Source of the DNA: Cinnamomum chago
Taxonomy: Eukaryota > Streptophyta > Magnoliopsida > Laurales > Lauraceae
Length of the DNA stretch: 64,000 nucleotides
Assembly (NCBI GenBank): GCA_038049695.1
Contig: CP142452.1
Location: forward strand, 93,441,501 to 93,505,500
Reading direction: 5' to 3'
The notes beneath the pieces are model-generated. The model was not told the DNA's origin. It saw only the letters and a program-made list of their open reading frames with translations, and did not search any database. Both the position numbers and the translations under genes were made by a program. Positions 48,001-59,700 of the stretch are shown in pieces; positions within the stretch are counted from its first letter, which is position 1, and each line of letters starts with the position of its first letter.

Positions 48001-49609
48001 GAATACTACCGAAGCCCATAGTGGCCAGCGATCATATCGAAGTGGAAGGGGAACTACATTTCCGAGTTAGATCAACCCATACTTAGCGAACAAATCCGCT
48101 GATGCATCGGCTGATTAGGACCTACCCATTCACTTGAATGGCCCACTGTGGCAGTCTCCTGTTGTTGGAGAAACTCAAAATCAGTTTCATGAACTTCCCA
48201 CCTAAATCAAAGAACAGATGAACCGCAGCAAAACCACCCTTTCTTTTCCTTATGTCGGCTCAAAGTTGGTTAGAATCCTACTTTGTTTATTTGGATCAAG
48301 TTCTAGCCGCCACCAATGGGTGGCTGTATCACTTTGTTACTCCTGCAAACTTTCTGATGTAACACCGGTCGCTCCATTTGCATGTTGCATCTATCAGTAA
48401 TGACAGTCTGGTCATCAATTGAAAACTTGATTGTTGTTCCCAATATCCAATAATAAAAGTCAACTGTTCAATGTCATCTAATATTCGTGATTTGATATGG
48501 CTATTGTGATTTGTTAAGATTAATCTAGTGTAGCTTTCGCTTCTACATGATCTTTTCTTCACTAGGGTGTCCTTTTTTTATTTAAAAAACCTAGGTTATC
48601 TTCTATTGTTAAGCCATTTCTACTCTAGAGTCTTCTAAGGTGAGATTTTCATCCTATATAGTTCTTCCACCAAAACATGTTCCTAGATATGATCTTCCTC
48701 TACAACAAAGTCTTCAGTTAACAGGTTCTTGGCAACTTGAGGTGATAAGTCTTCAGTTAACAGGTTCTTGGCAACTTGAGGTGATAGGAATTAGGTCGCA
48801 GCTTGGGTTTGGTTGGGTCTGGTAGGAGCTAACCCAAGCCAACCTGAGAATATATACCCTGAGCCAAACCAAATCCAAACCCAACTTTCAACTCGACTCC
48901 TCCAACCTGACCCAACCCAACTCTATTATCCCTATGGACCGTGCGTGCCCCACCCTATCAACCTGAACTTGGGTGAAGATCCCTAAATCACCAAATCCGC
49001 GAACCGCAGAACCTTAAATCCCCAATTGTAAGCCCTAATGCTTCAATCAGGAGAAATCCCAAATGACACAACTTATAACCCTATATTCTCCACACAAAGC
49101 CCAAAAACTTGCAGATTCCCTATCTCCTATCCCTAAATCTCCAAATCCGGGAACATAAATCCTCAAAAAACCCCTAAATTATATACCACAATTTTTTTTT
49201 ATCAATATCTACACCCTCAAAACCTGCAATCACAAAAACCCACCTGTTTGTTTTGCATTAGAGTACATTGGAATTGAATACATAGGATCCATGCCATGAG
49301 TGGTTAGAAATGAAGATTATAGGTGAATTTCCAAAAATGAGCATCAAATAACCTCTCCTCTAACTCAGTAGAATAAAAAGAAGTAAGTAGAATCAAAAGA
49401 AGATGGGAAATGAATACCCAGCCATCACCTAGTAATTCAATACAAAGTGTAGGTCCTATCTACATCTCCTCTTGTATCCTCCACCCCTCACTTTAATAAT
49501 CCTTGTTAGAGTTCATTTCACCATGAATTCCCATGTATTTTAATGCAAACAAACAAGCCCAGGGAGTGTCCCATGTATTTTAATGCAAACAAACAAGCTC
49601 AGGGAGAGG

Positions 49610-49660
<51 letters not shown>

Positions 49661-50247
49661 TTTTTTGCTTTTTACTAAACCATCCATCCACCGCCTCCTT
49701 TCCTATAACTTCTTTAGATTGTAAAAAGAAAGAAAAAAAGTCCCAGTGATGATCCTCCTTTTATGTTTCCTGACTTTCCTCCATGGATCCACTACTTAAT
49801 ATAATAACAAAGAAATAGCGAAAGAAAGAAATTTCTCATTGATACCACTAGAAAATGAAATGAAAATCATCACATTCACTGCAGTAAAAAAATGGCAGAA
49901 ATGGAACTCTCTCTCTCTCTCATGAACTTGAGTTTTTCAAATTTTTATGATTAAATATAATGTTGATGACAGAGCGACGATATCAAAACCAAAGGAAGAG
50001 ACCTGTTTCATCCCAGACTTGAGATGATTAGGGAGCAAGTGGGTCCTTTGCGAGATTGGGTATGTCAACCTATGATGGAGGTATCGACGACTGGTATTTA
50101 TGTTTATTAACGAACTAACTATAGCTTCCATGACAGGCTGAACACAAGTCAAGAAAATGGCATTTTGAAAGGGAGGAGGAAGCAAAAGAGAAACCTGCCA
50201 TCATTAAGGAGATTTCCAAACAATTTGGTGTGAGGACAACCAACTGA
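45083..50247 (+). CDS. Conserved plant single-span membrane protein of unknown function, 5 exons, 257 aa
   Basis: Exons: 45083-45444, 45538-45659, 46497-46588, 49973-50059, 50137-50247; all GT-AG and in phase. The N-terminus MSFLSGRSAAAEGAYFLQES precedes a Ser/Pro/His-rich low-complexity stretch of about 80 residues. Then come a conserved block with LPNEEHAVLASTANELRRDRH, a membrane span at about 165-186 (AFAIASTIVFGGATVAFML), a charged segment SDDIKTKGRDLFHPRLEMIR, and the C-terminus EKPAIIKEISKQFGVRTTN. I recall this pattern from uncharacterised plant proteins with one membrane span, but know no function. Exons 4 and 5 lie 3.4 kb beyond exon 3, past several insertions, and are easily missed; phase and the family-like C-terminus support joining them. 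The only frame directly after exon 3 is a short intron read-through. Confidence 0.82.
46990..47179 (+). mobile_element. 5'-truncated L1-like LINE with 12-bp target duplication
   Basis: AGATAATTGTCT occurs at 46978-46989 and 47180-47191. The insert ends CTTTCATTAATCAAAGTAACC then an A-run, like the tail of the LINE copy at 35167-35311 but in the opposite orientation. Confidence 0.65.
48708..48785 (+). repeat. Perfect 39-bp tandem repeat, two units
   Basis: Units 48708-48746 and 48747-48785 are identical, each starting AAGTCTTCAGTTAACAGG. The length is a multiple of three, but there is no sign of coding. Confidence 0.9.
49243..49558. mobile_element. MITE (~316 bp) with ~35-bp inverted ends
   Basis: The left end CTGTTTGTTTTGCATTAGAG continues to TACATTGGAATT and pairs with the complement of the right end, CTTGTTTGTTTGCATTAAAA then TACATGGGAATT. 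The central part shares ordered blocks with 30850-31013. No target duplication could be identified. Confidence 0.6.
49530..49606 (+). repeat. 37-bp duplication of the MITE right end (40-bp period)
   Basis: The units 49530-49566 and 49570-49606 both run from CCCATGTATTTTAATGC to CAGGGAG and differ at one site. Confidence 0.85.
49614..49658 (+). repeat. (GA)n microsatellite
   Basis: About 22 GA units in the intron of the unknown membrane-protein gene. Confidence 0.9.
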
Positions 50248-50462
50248 TGCATGTCTTCTAGGTTTGCATGTATTTGAGAACATGTATGTGTAGATACAGT
50301 GGATGTAGAATAATTAGCATGCCTTCTCTTTAGTGTATACATGTGGGACTGGATTTCACTGTCGCATGGTATCTTTAATTAGATTAAAATCGAAAAGAAA
50401 GTGTAGGCAAAAGGATTTGATGCAAACAAAATGCAGATACAGATGCAGATTTTGGTTTTTAT

Positions 50463-50463
<1 letters not shown>

Positions 50464-50498
<35 letters not shown>
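50464..50498 (+). repeat. (CT)n microsatellite
   Basis: About 17 CT units, 217 bp after the stop codon of the preceding gene. Confidence 0.9.
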
Positions 50499-50503
<5 letters not shown>

Positions 50504-50706
50504 GAGCCCCAAAAGTTTTACAGGCCGTGGGCCTCAAGCCAAGCGTTTTTAACTCAAAAGAAGAGCGTAAGGCTTATTATTGAATAGAATTGCACTAATA
50601 TGTTTTTGAAATTTGCTGTAATTTGTTTGATGAAGTGGAAATGACCAATTGTAATTTACCCTAGAATTCAGATTTACGTGCCGTTTAGCAAGTTTACTTT
50701 TTGGAT

Positions 50707-50819
50707 TTTTTTTTTTTTTTTTTATATCACTAATCTAGAAGTAGTCTTTTGAAGGTGAGGATCCGTCTCCCTCATCGGTCATGTGAAAGTGAGGTACTTG
50801 GCCACTGAGCAATCAGTGG
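50707..50819 (-). mobile_element. SINE-like insertion, minus strand
   Basis: A T-run follows TTTGGAT (50700-50706), and TTTGGAT recurs at 50820-50826 as a short target duplication. On the minus strand the insert begins with an A-box-like TTGCTCAGTGGCCAAG and contains GAGACGGATCC in the B-box position. Confidence 0.45.
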
Positions 50820-51894
50820 TTTGGATACCTTTTTATTGTTTGATAAACTTTATATAAATCTCTAATTGAATAAGCTAAATGCTCTTTTGCCACTTTTCAA
50901 TGTAACATGAGACTTAACTTTTCCAGACATACATCAATGTCTAGTGCAATAGATTTATTTTTTCCGAGTTTGCCCACCTAATTTTGAATGAACGAGAAGT
51001 GCCTGTCTCTTGGTACTACTTTTAATGATAAATATATTTTTTTACTCTATATGACAATTTTGACTATATAATTTTACTAGGTGACAACTTTATCATTTTC
51101 AATTCAATCAAATCTACTAAATTCTCTATTTGTAAAGGGGTCTAAATTTCAATCCAATTTCAAATTAAGCTAAATTGAGGTCCTTACTGGAGTCTTTAAA
51201 ATTGTAAATCCATTAAAATTTGAATGCAATTGGGAAGATGTGAATACAAGGTTATGCCATAGAAATTCAGCCATCTTTTCCTTAATGATCTAAATGATCA
51301 GAACTAAAATCAATAGTGCACCAGAGCAAATATGGGACATTCTTTTTGGTCAAAAAATTGTCTTTTTTTTTTTGGGCGGGGGTTTGTTTCAGTGAGAACA
51401 TCTTGTTTCATACACTTGAATATCCATCCTGCTCCAGCATCATGGATGTAATACCAACGAGGTTTATATATAAATTTTATACATGTAATTTGCACATGTG
51501 AACACATCACCATGCTGGTTTAGGAACACCAGTTTCGCTAGTAAATGTTGAATGGTTTAGGTTATTCATAATTTTTTTCTTACGATAAAAATCTATGAAA
51601 TATAAAGCTAACTATTTGTTGGGCTTAGTGGGTTAATAAAAAAAAAAAAAACAGTTCGAATTAAAAATTTGGGACCCTGCAAAATTAAAAGACAATGGTG
51701 GTTTTTAAAATCACAATCTATCAAGGCACTTGCATTGACACCTTTTCTAGCCATAGAGGGCGAATAAATTCTCAATTGAAACGAGCCTCATTTTGTCATG
51801 TTTTTCACACATCAGCACAAACAAACAATTGTTACCGTAGTAAATATTAAGCATGTGCATCAGTTACAGGTAAATAAACTAGTGGAAACAAATG

Positions 51895-52110
51895 ACAATG
51901 AATTCCATGATCCTCAGACACAGTGGAATTTCTAAAGGTTCCTTTGAGCTTGAGCATCCAGAAATTCCACTAAAATACAAAGGGAGTGAAATTCTTGAAT
52001 TCCCAAAAGTAAAAAAAGATATTTCATGTGGTTGGAATCCAAAAATGCCACTGAGGAAAAATGGACCTGTCACATTAGGATCAGAAATTTCTAGACATGA
52101 TGAATTTCTC
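51895..52110 (+). repeat. Dispersed MITE-like repeat, copy 2
   Basis: Partner of 2205-2420, with the same ordered GGAATT-rich blocks. Confidence 0.5.
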
Positions 52111-53129
52111 ACAGAAATTCCACTAAGAAAAACGGAGCTAAGGAATTTGAAATTACTATAACCTTGTCTTAGACTTTAGATCGTCAGCTTGGCATGGATT
52201 CCACCTCTTCTTGTGCAAGCTTATTTTCGTGCGAAACAAATGCACAATAAAACAATAGCATACGGTGGGCTAGTAGTTTTACTAATAAGGAACTTTCAGA
52301 GTGAGTGAGTTCCTACCGCACAGGAAAAAAAAAATGAAAACAATAGCATACTTCTTAACATTCTGAAAGACCCATAAAAAAACCACTTACTAAAATAAGA
52401 GGATCAAGAATTATGAATAGAGCCAACTTTCTTAGTCAAATGGGAGTAGTTGTAAAGTTGACCTAAAATAGAATAAGATAAAAATGAAAATGACATTGAT
52501 TACGATTTTCTGAAAAATCATATTCTAGCGACCAGAGCCTTATGGCACTGTGAGAGATACTCCGCTACTTAGAGCTTTCGGATTCAAATCATGTTACCAA
52601 TAAAACAAAAAGGTAAACCATAATCTAAATACAATCTTAACTTGTTATGATGTTGAGGTTGAAAGATGATAAAGATAATATTGAATATCGATGATTAGGC
52701 CGAATAAAAAAAAATAAACAAAAAATGAATTACAAGTTTGTGATTACAATTAAATTAAGGTTATCACATCATTAGATTGTCTCCATTGTACTCAAATGCC
52801 CAATTGAAAACATCACAGAGGAGGTTGCTAAACTTCTACCCCACAAGCTCCTAATTCTAATCTAACATAAGTTCATTCCAATTTTTATTTACCAGACACC
52901 AGACCCCATTGGAATCATCCCATCAGATCCACTGTTCAATTACGCGTGGCCCACCCATTGGACGATCTGGATTAAAGGACAGAGATGCCGTGCTTGTATT
53001 GGTAGTCTGGGCTGATTAATCTTTTCACGCCTTTAATAATCATTTTTCCGGTCACTCTCAGTTTACCAATTCTCATCGTCACGACAAAGAGGAGAGAGGA
53101 GATTTCCTGCTACAGGGACGACTTTTCTC

Positions 53130-53758
53130 TTTTCTTTCCCTCTCTCTCTCTCTCTCTCTCTAAGAATCTAATTTCTCTGACATTGCAGAATCCAATCGAA
53201 GATCTGTAGTTTTCCTCGAAACCAGTTTTCGCAAAACGGGATTTACCCAAACTGGGAAGAATCGGAACGAGGAAAATCAAGATCGAAGTTTCAAAGTTCA
53301 TTTCAAGTGCAAATCTTTCCTTATTCGCCTCAGATCTTCGCCAGTAAGCCCTTTCTCCTCTCTCTCTCTCTCTCTCTTTCTTTTCTTTTACGATTTCTAC
53401 TTTGATTATGATCTTGTAGTTAGGTTTTCTTTCTAGATCGTGTTAAAAGTTTAAACCTCCAATTTCAATGATTTCAACGCAATTTCTGATCGGCAGATCT
53501 TCAACTGTTTGGATGCTGTTTATTGATTTTGCTGGTCGGATCGAAGGAGGAGCTCCCAAGTAGATTCGTGTTTTTTTTTTTTTTTTTCTTTTTTCTTCTT
53601 TCCTGGGTTTTGTAAATAATCTGTCTTCCATGGATCTTGTTTCGGTTCTGAGATGTTTCAAGGAGTGATTTTCGATCCTTTGCGTGAGGGTTTTCTGTAA
53701 AAAAACACAGTATTAAAGTTTGGAGTAGGATTAGGGTTAGGGTTAGGGTTTTGTAAAT
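53130..53758 (+). promoter_or_regulatory. PP2A B' 5' leader with CT tracts, probable leader intron and telo-box-like repeat
   Basis: CT tracts lie at about 53139-53162 and 53357-53378. A CAG/GTAAGC-like donor near 53343 and an AACACAG acceptor-like site near 53711 suggest a leader intron. Three GTTAGG-type units followed by GTTTT (about 53731-53751) include TTAGGGTTT, the complement of the plant telo-box, seven bases before the start codon. Telo-boxes are known from promoters of growth-related plant genes; a role here is inference. Confidence 0.4.
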
Positions 53759-56700
53759 ATGATCAAACAGATACTAGGGAGGTTGCCTCGGAAGCCATCA
53801 TCGAAATCTTCATCCAGTAATGGTGAGGGAAAGGTTGGATCTTCGCCATCCCTAAATTCGACGCAGGCGCTGAATTACGATGGCAACGGTTCCCACATTA
53901 ACTCTTATAATGGCTTCAATGGAAATCCTGTTCCTGGTAAGGCTGGAAACTCAGGTCCTGGGAAGAAATCTGGGCCTGGTGTTTCATATGTGGGTGGGAA
54001 TGGCAATGCTGCTTTGACTTCATCTGTGTATGAAGCGCTGCCTAGTTTCCGTGATGTGCCGAGCTCTGAGAAGCAGAACATGTTCATTCGGAAGCTGAAT
54101 ATGTGCTGCGTAGTATTCGACTTCACCGACCCCACCAAGAACTTGAAAGAGAAGGACGTGAAGCGGCAGACACTTCTTGAGCTAGTCGACTACATGTCCT
54201 CGGTGTCCACCAAGTTTAATGAGGTTGCAATGCAGGAAATTACGAAGATGGTAGCTGCTAATCTGTTCAGGACATTTCCTTCGTCGAACCATGAAAACAA
54301 GCTTCCAGAAAGCTTTGACCCGGAGGATGATGAGCCTTCGATGGATCCAGCATGGCCCCATTTGCAGATTGTTTATGAGTTTCTGTTAAGGTTCATTGCT
54401 TCAACTGAGACGGATGCCAAGTTGGCCAAAAGACACATTGACCATTCATTCGTGTTGAGGTTGCTTGACCTCTTCGATTCCGAGGATCAAAGGGAGAGGG
54501 AGTACTTGAAGACAATACTCCACCGCGTTTATGGGAAGTTCATGGTACACCGGCCGTTCATTAGGAAAGCAATCAACAATATATTTTACCGTTTCATCTT
54601 TGAGACAGAAAAGCATAATGGGATTGCGGAGTTGCTGGAGATCTTGGGGAGCATTATCAATGGGTTTGCTTTGCCATTGAAAGAAGAGCATAAACTGTTT
54701 CTTGTCAGAGCTTTGATTCCACTGCACAAACCCAAGTGCGTTTCCATGTACCATCAGCAACTGTCTTATTGCATCACTCAGTTTGTGGAGAAAGATTTCA
54801 AGCTGGCTGATACAGTGATTAGAGGTCTGTTGAAGTACTGGCCGGTCACTAATAGCTCAAAGGAGGTCATGTTCCTTGGTGAGCTGGAGGAAGTTCTAGA
54901 AGCTACGCAAGCAGCCGAGTTCCAGCGTTGCATGGTGCCTTTGATTCGCCAGATTGGTCGCTGCCTCAATAGCTCACATTTCCAGGTATGATTTTGCATG
55001 TTAACCCTTCATTATAGTTTCTCTCCTAGATTCATAAGGAAAGATTCTCCCTTGATTTGGTGATAGTTTCTTGTCATCTTCTCTCTCTTATTATTATTAT
55101 TTTTTTTGTTACCCTGCCCCTGACCCTTGTTTGTGCTTTATCACATGGTTAAATGATTTGCAAATGACATACTAAATAACAGGACTATTCCACAAAATTT
55201 AGGACATGATTTCTTCTACAACTTATAGTTCTTAGATATTTTTACTTGTACCGAGATGATCTGAAAATTCTTGGAAATAGCCTAGGCGAGCAGAAGCAAC
55301 TCGCGTGGTGCATAAGGGGTGGATGGACACAATTTCATGACTACTTGAACTTATAACCATCATAATCTTTGGATGTACACAAAGTAGACCATCATGATTC
55401 ATTTAAACTCAATATAAACAAAGCTGCTTAGGTGTAAATTAATTGATTTTTGTCTCATCTCAATCTTTATTAACCCTGGGTGACCACAGGCTTGACAGAG
55501 GATCCAGCTATGATTGCTTGGGCTAAGAGCACACCCTGACTACATTAACTGGAATTTCATATCTTTTCTTAGATGAATTTATTGCTTATTAATTCCAATT
55601 TCCGTGAAGTCATTTCCCTTCACTATCATTTTATTATGAGCATGACCATGTCTTGCCGGTTGAGCTGAACGGCACTAACAAGTGTGATCTGGTCTCCAAG
55701 AAGCTATCCAAGCAAATAACCCAAATTGCAGCATGCATACTGACTCATTCCTGATGTTGATTCACATCATCAGTGCAAATGAGGTCAAGATGGCCTTGAT
55801 GTGGGCACTATAGACTAGTATTAATTGCTGCTACTGCATCTGGGTGAGCTGGTGAGGATATGCAATTGGTGTGTTGTTTAGGAATTAGGAACTTTATTAT
55901 TTTAGTTTGCACTATTTTCTTATTTTTGTTTGCACACACTCATGTTTGAATTGTTTGCATGTTTCTATGGGTCATAAAGAACTCCAACCTATGCCATTGC
56001 CCCTTGCATTTGTTGTGCTGGGTTCTAATAACCATACAAATACTTAGCATCTTTGATCAGATTTCAGAGACTTTAACCTATCCTCTGTGCTAGGCTAACA
56101 TACAGTGTGCATATGCCAATAGATGTTACCATAACATTACATGTTACCTTCATTGTGAGATTTTACATTTTGGATTTGGGCAGATAATTTCAAATCTGTG
56201 TATCACATCTTTCGGTCTCTATTTCCTCATTGTTGGTAACCTTGATCAAGTTAGATTCTCATAGAAAATTAGCAGTCTTCAGAGGATTTGATATGTTCTA
56301 CTAGGGTGAAACTTGTTTGATATTGTCATTCTCTTGTACTTTTGTTTTCTCCATAACTCACTAATTTCCTTTTCTTTTGTAGTTACTAACCAATTTTGGT
56401 CTCTTTGGTAACTAGCTTGCTTTGTTCAGTAATTTCCAAGAGAGCAGAACCAAGAAAAAAGTTTTATTTAGTATTATATTTTTTACTTATGAATATCACC
56501 ATCTATATTTTATATGAAGAACATTTTTTTTTTTATATAAATTTCACCATCTATATTTATATGCAGAAGAGTGATATTTGATTTACATATTTGTAATTGG
56601 TACTAATAAACCCCAGGCCGACACTTAAGTAAAGGCCAAGATTCTGCACCTTTGGTGAAAAGCACACACATCCACAAAGGAGAAATTCCCTGAAACTTTA

Positions 56701-59700
56701 TTAGTAGATTAGAATGCCTGGAAAAAAAAATAAACATAATAATTATTTGTAGGGTGTTGAGTGGTCAACCAGATCATTGAAGATGAAAATAGGACCAATG
56801 GCCACACTCAATGTAGAAAATTGGAAGGCTAAGGTCTTTTAAATTAGGTGCTGCCTTTTGAATTCACATTCTATGTAGAAAATTGTTCGCCACCTTTGAA
56901 TTCTTGAATATGAAGGGATCTCTGTTGGTAATCCAGGCTCTTCTGGGTGGGTTGGTTCTCAAGAATGATAAAGATGGAGTTATGTAGTTCTTTTTTTGTC
57001 CCAATTGGGGTGGGGCCATTTTGTGGAGCTGAATTTGTGGCCATTAAAGAGGTGTTTATATATATATATATAATTTAAAATCTGCCTCCTTAGTTTTCTC
57101 ATTCGTGAAAGTGATTTTGAAGAATGCTATGGACTGGGGGTGGGGGTGTATCCAAAGCCCCTCGGAGGTTGATGCATACTTCTGCCCTTCGCAACAAATA
57201 TCACCTGTATTTTGGAATAGTGCAAATTCTTGCACTACTTTTATAAAAGGAAATTACCTTAAAATAGGCATTTCAAGCTAATTTGATGGTTATTGAAGAA
57301 GTGCATCCCTAGTGTATTTGTCCCAATTATACAAAGCATTTTGAAGGGGCAGTAACGAGTATGAAAACTGTGGGAGAAAAAGACTGAGTCCCAGTTGGAG
57401 CAGGATTGCATCTGAGTTCACTTTAAGCCCCTATTTATTCACTCCAATTTATTCACCTTGGTTTTGGATAGTTTGAGGGCATTAAAGAGGAGTTATTAAA
57501 CTTGAGGGCATCTAGTGGAGCTGAATTTGTGGCCATTAAAGAGGGTTTATAAAAATTTTATGAAATTTTCTTTAGCTTTCTTATTTGTGAAAGTGATTTG
57601 GAAGAATGCTATGGACTAGAGGTATATGCAGGGCCCCTTGGAGGTTGATGCATCCTTCCACCCTTTGCAACAAATATCACTCATATTTTGGAATATTGCA
57701 AATTCTTGCACTACTTTTGTAAAAGGAAATTACTTTAAAACACTTGATATTCTCAAGCTAATTTGGTCCTTGAAGGAGTACATCCCAAGCGTGTATTTCG
57801 CAATCATACAAAGCATGTGGAGAAGGAGTAATGAGTGTGAGAACTGTGGGAGAAAAAGACTGATTTTCCAGTTGGAGTGGGATTGTACCTGAGTTCACTT
57901 TAAGCTTCTATTTACTCCTACCTATTCACCTTGGTTATGGACAGTTCGAGAGCATTTATTAAAGGTGAAATTCCTTGATATATGTTGTTTGTAGATGATG
58001 TACCAACTAATCAGACAAGAAAGCAAGTAAACAATAATGAGCTAGAAGTTTGAACTTGGGATTTTGAGTCAGGCTAAAATTTGTAGGGCGAAGATGAAAT
58101 ACTTATGGGGTGCAATTTTGGTGGGTGAAAAAGTAAGAAAGGTGAGTTGGCTTTTTTTTTTCTTTGAATTGTAAATATATTATTATAGGAGTGCAGAACT
58201 TATACCTGAGGGCTGGGGTTCAAAAAGGAAGTCGCAAACCCAATCACCCAGATACAAAATAGAAGGCAAATACAGGTGACTTTTCACTTCAGCAGACCCA
58301 GAAGAACTACACTACCAGATAATGTACAATGACTCCCTGTTCGATGAAAATGCTTACATTTTCGTCGGCCTATGAAGCAGGTGGTTAAGGAGACTAGGAC
58401 AGTTGCACTTGATCCAACACCTCCTTAACAACATCCACAGACCAAGGGGAAATGCATGACCTGTAGCCCACCAAATGGTTGACTCCGAGTCACCCTCCAC
58501 TACAATATGATGGATAATTAGGCCTCTAGTCTCGTAGCACAGCAGGATGGCCATTAACAATGCCACATCAACTGATAAAATCCCAACTGGACCTGAACAA
58601 TTGCCGCATTTCATGATCACAGAGGTGGGGGTTGGGATTACCACATAGGCTGAAGATAGGGCCTGCTGATGGCAGGATTAGCCACCTCGAGATAGTAATA
58701 CTGAATCATGGAACCCTGGGTGCCTCGAAAGGCGTGAGTTGGCCAAAATTGGAAATACTTAACTCACAGTATGATGAATTTCAATATCTAGGAGCAATTA
58801 TAGAGCTAGGGATGTAACTGGTCGGGTTTTTTTTACGGAGGTAGGCTCATGAGGGCATGGATTGAAGTGATGAGGATGAATATGAAGACGTACAACCTAT
58901 CCGAATACTCTGGAATGGAGAAACATAATTCATGTAGCCGACCCTATGTAGTTGGGGCAATGCTTTGATGATGATGAATGGTTCATCCTGTTTTATTGCG
59001 TGAATCTGGATGTCAGCCAACTCCTCGTAATAGACGATAAGGACACCTCATCAAAGTGAGGACAGAAACGCAATATGCAACAGTAAATTTTACTTTTCCT
59101 ATCAAAGACTCTGCATCTGAGAATTTTCCTTAAAACACTCTTGTGCTGCTGTTTTACCTGTATGATCATCACGCATGGCCTTTAGTAGCGTCTGCTTTAT
59201 TTTCCCTCTGAGCATTGAGTGCAACGGAGTTCAGTTTTATTGTTATACAACTTGTCATTTCTGCACAAGAATCCAAGTACAATATAGTAAAGCCAGGCAC
59301 ACTGAGATTGATAAATGTGAGAGATCATTGGATTTATTTTTTCATGAAGTTACCTATGTTATGATTTTATTAAAGAAATAGGAAAAGTTGCAATCTTAAT
59401 ATATATTGAAGTCAATAGAAGACCACCTTTGAAGGACAGATGGGAGATTGATGAGATGAACATATAATATTATAATCTGTTCCACAATTTGATAGTGTTT
59501 CTCATTGTCGCAACCACAATGTTCTGGGTTTGTCGTGTAAAACGGAAACTCAATCCTTTTTGTGTGTGTGTGCATGCGCGCACGTGTTACTCCAATGAAG
59601 GCCCATCTATGACTCCAATGCATAGTTACAAAATTTCGTTTCGGATGAATTTTCTGAATTATTTTGGTTTGTCTGTTAAAAATGAACCGAATACCCTTAA

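Larger units (their letters stand above)
46589..49972 (+). other. Intron 3 (3.4 kb) of the unknown membrane-protein gene, enlarged by insertions
   Basis: It contains the LINE-like tail at 46990-47179, a 39-bp tandem repeat at 48708-48785, TTGGGT/ACCCAA-rich self-complementary sequence at 48790-48955, the MITE at 49243-49558, a 40-bp-period duplication and a (GA)n run. No additional exon of this gene was recognised. Confidence 0.7.
50827..53758. other. Intergenic and PP2A B' promoter/leader
   Basis: Apart from the dispersed repeat at 51895-52110, a SINE-like patch near 52535-52640 (CGGATTCAAATC) and the PP2A leader from about 53100, nothing was recognised. Confidence 0.45.

Noticed and set aside
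48790-48955. Possible further hAT-like element (TTGGGTTTGGTTGGGT and ACCCAACCC ends)
   Set aside because: Self-complementary, but neither matching ends nor an 8-bp duplication could be found.
53731-53751. Interstitial telomere array
   Set aside because: Only three units; too short, and better read as a telo-box-like leader motif.
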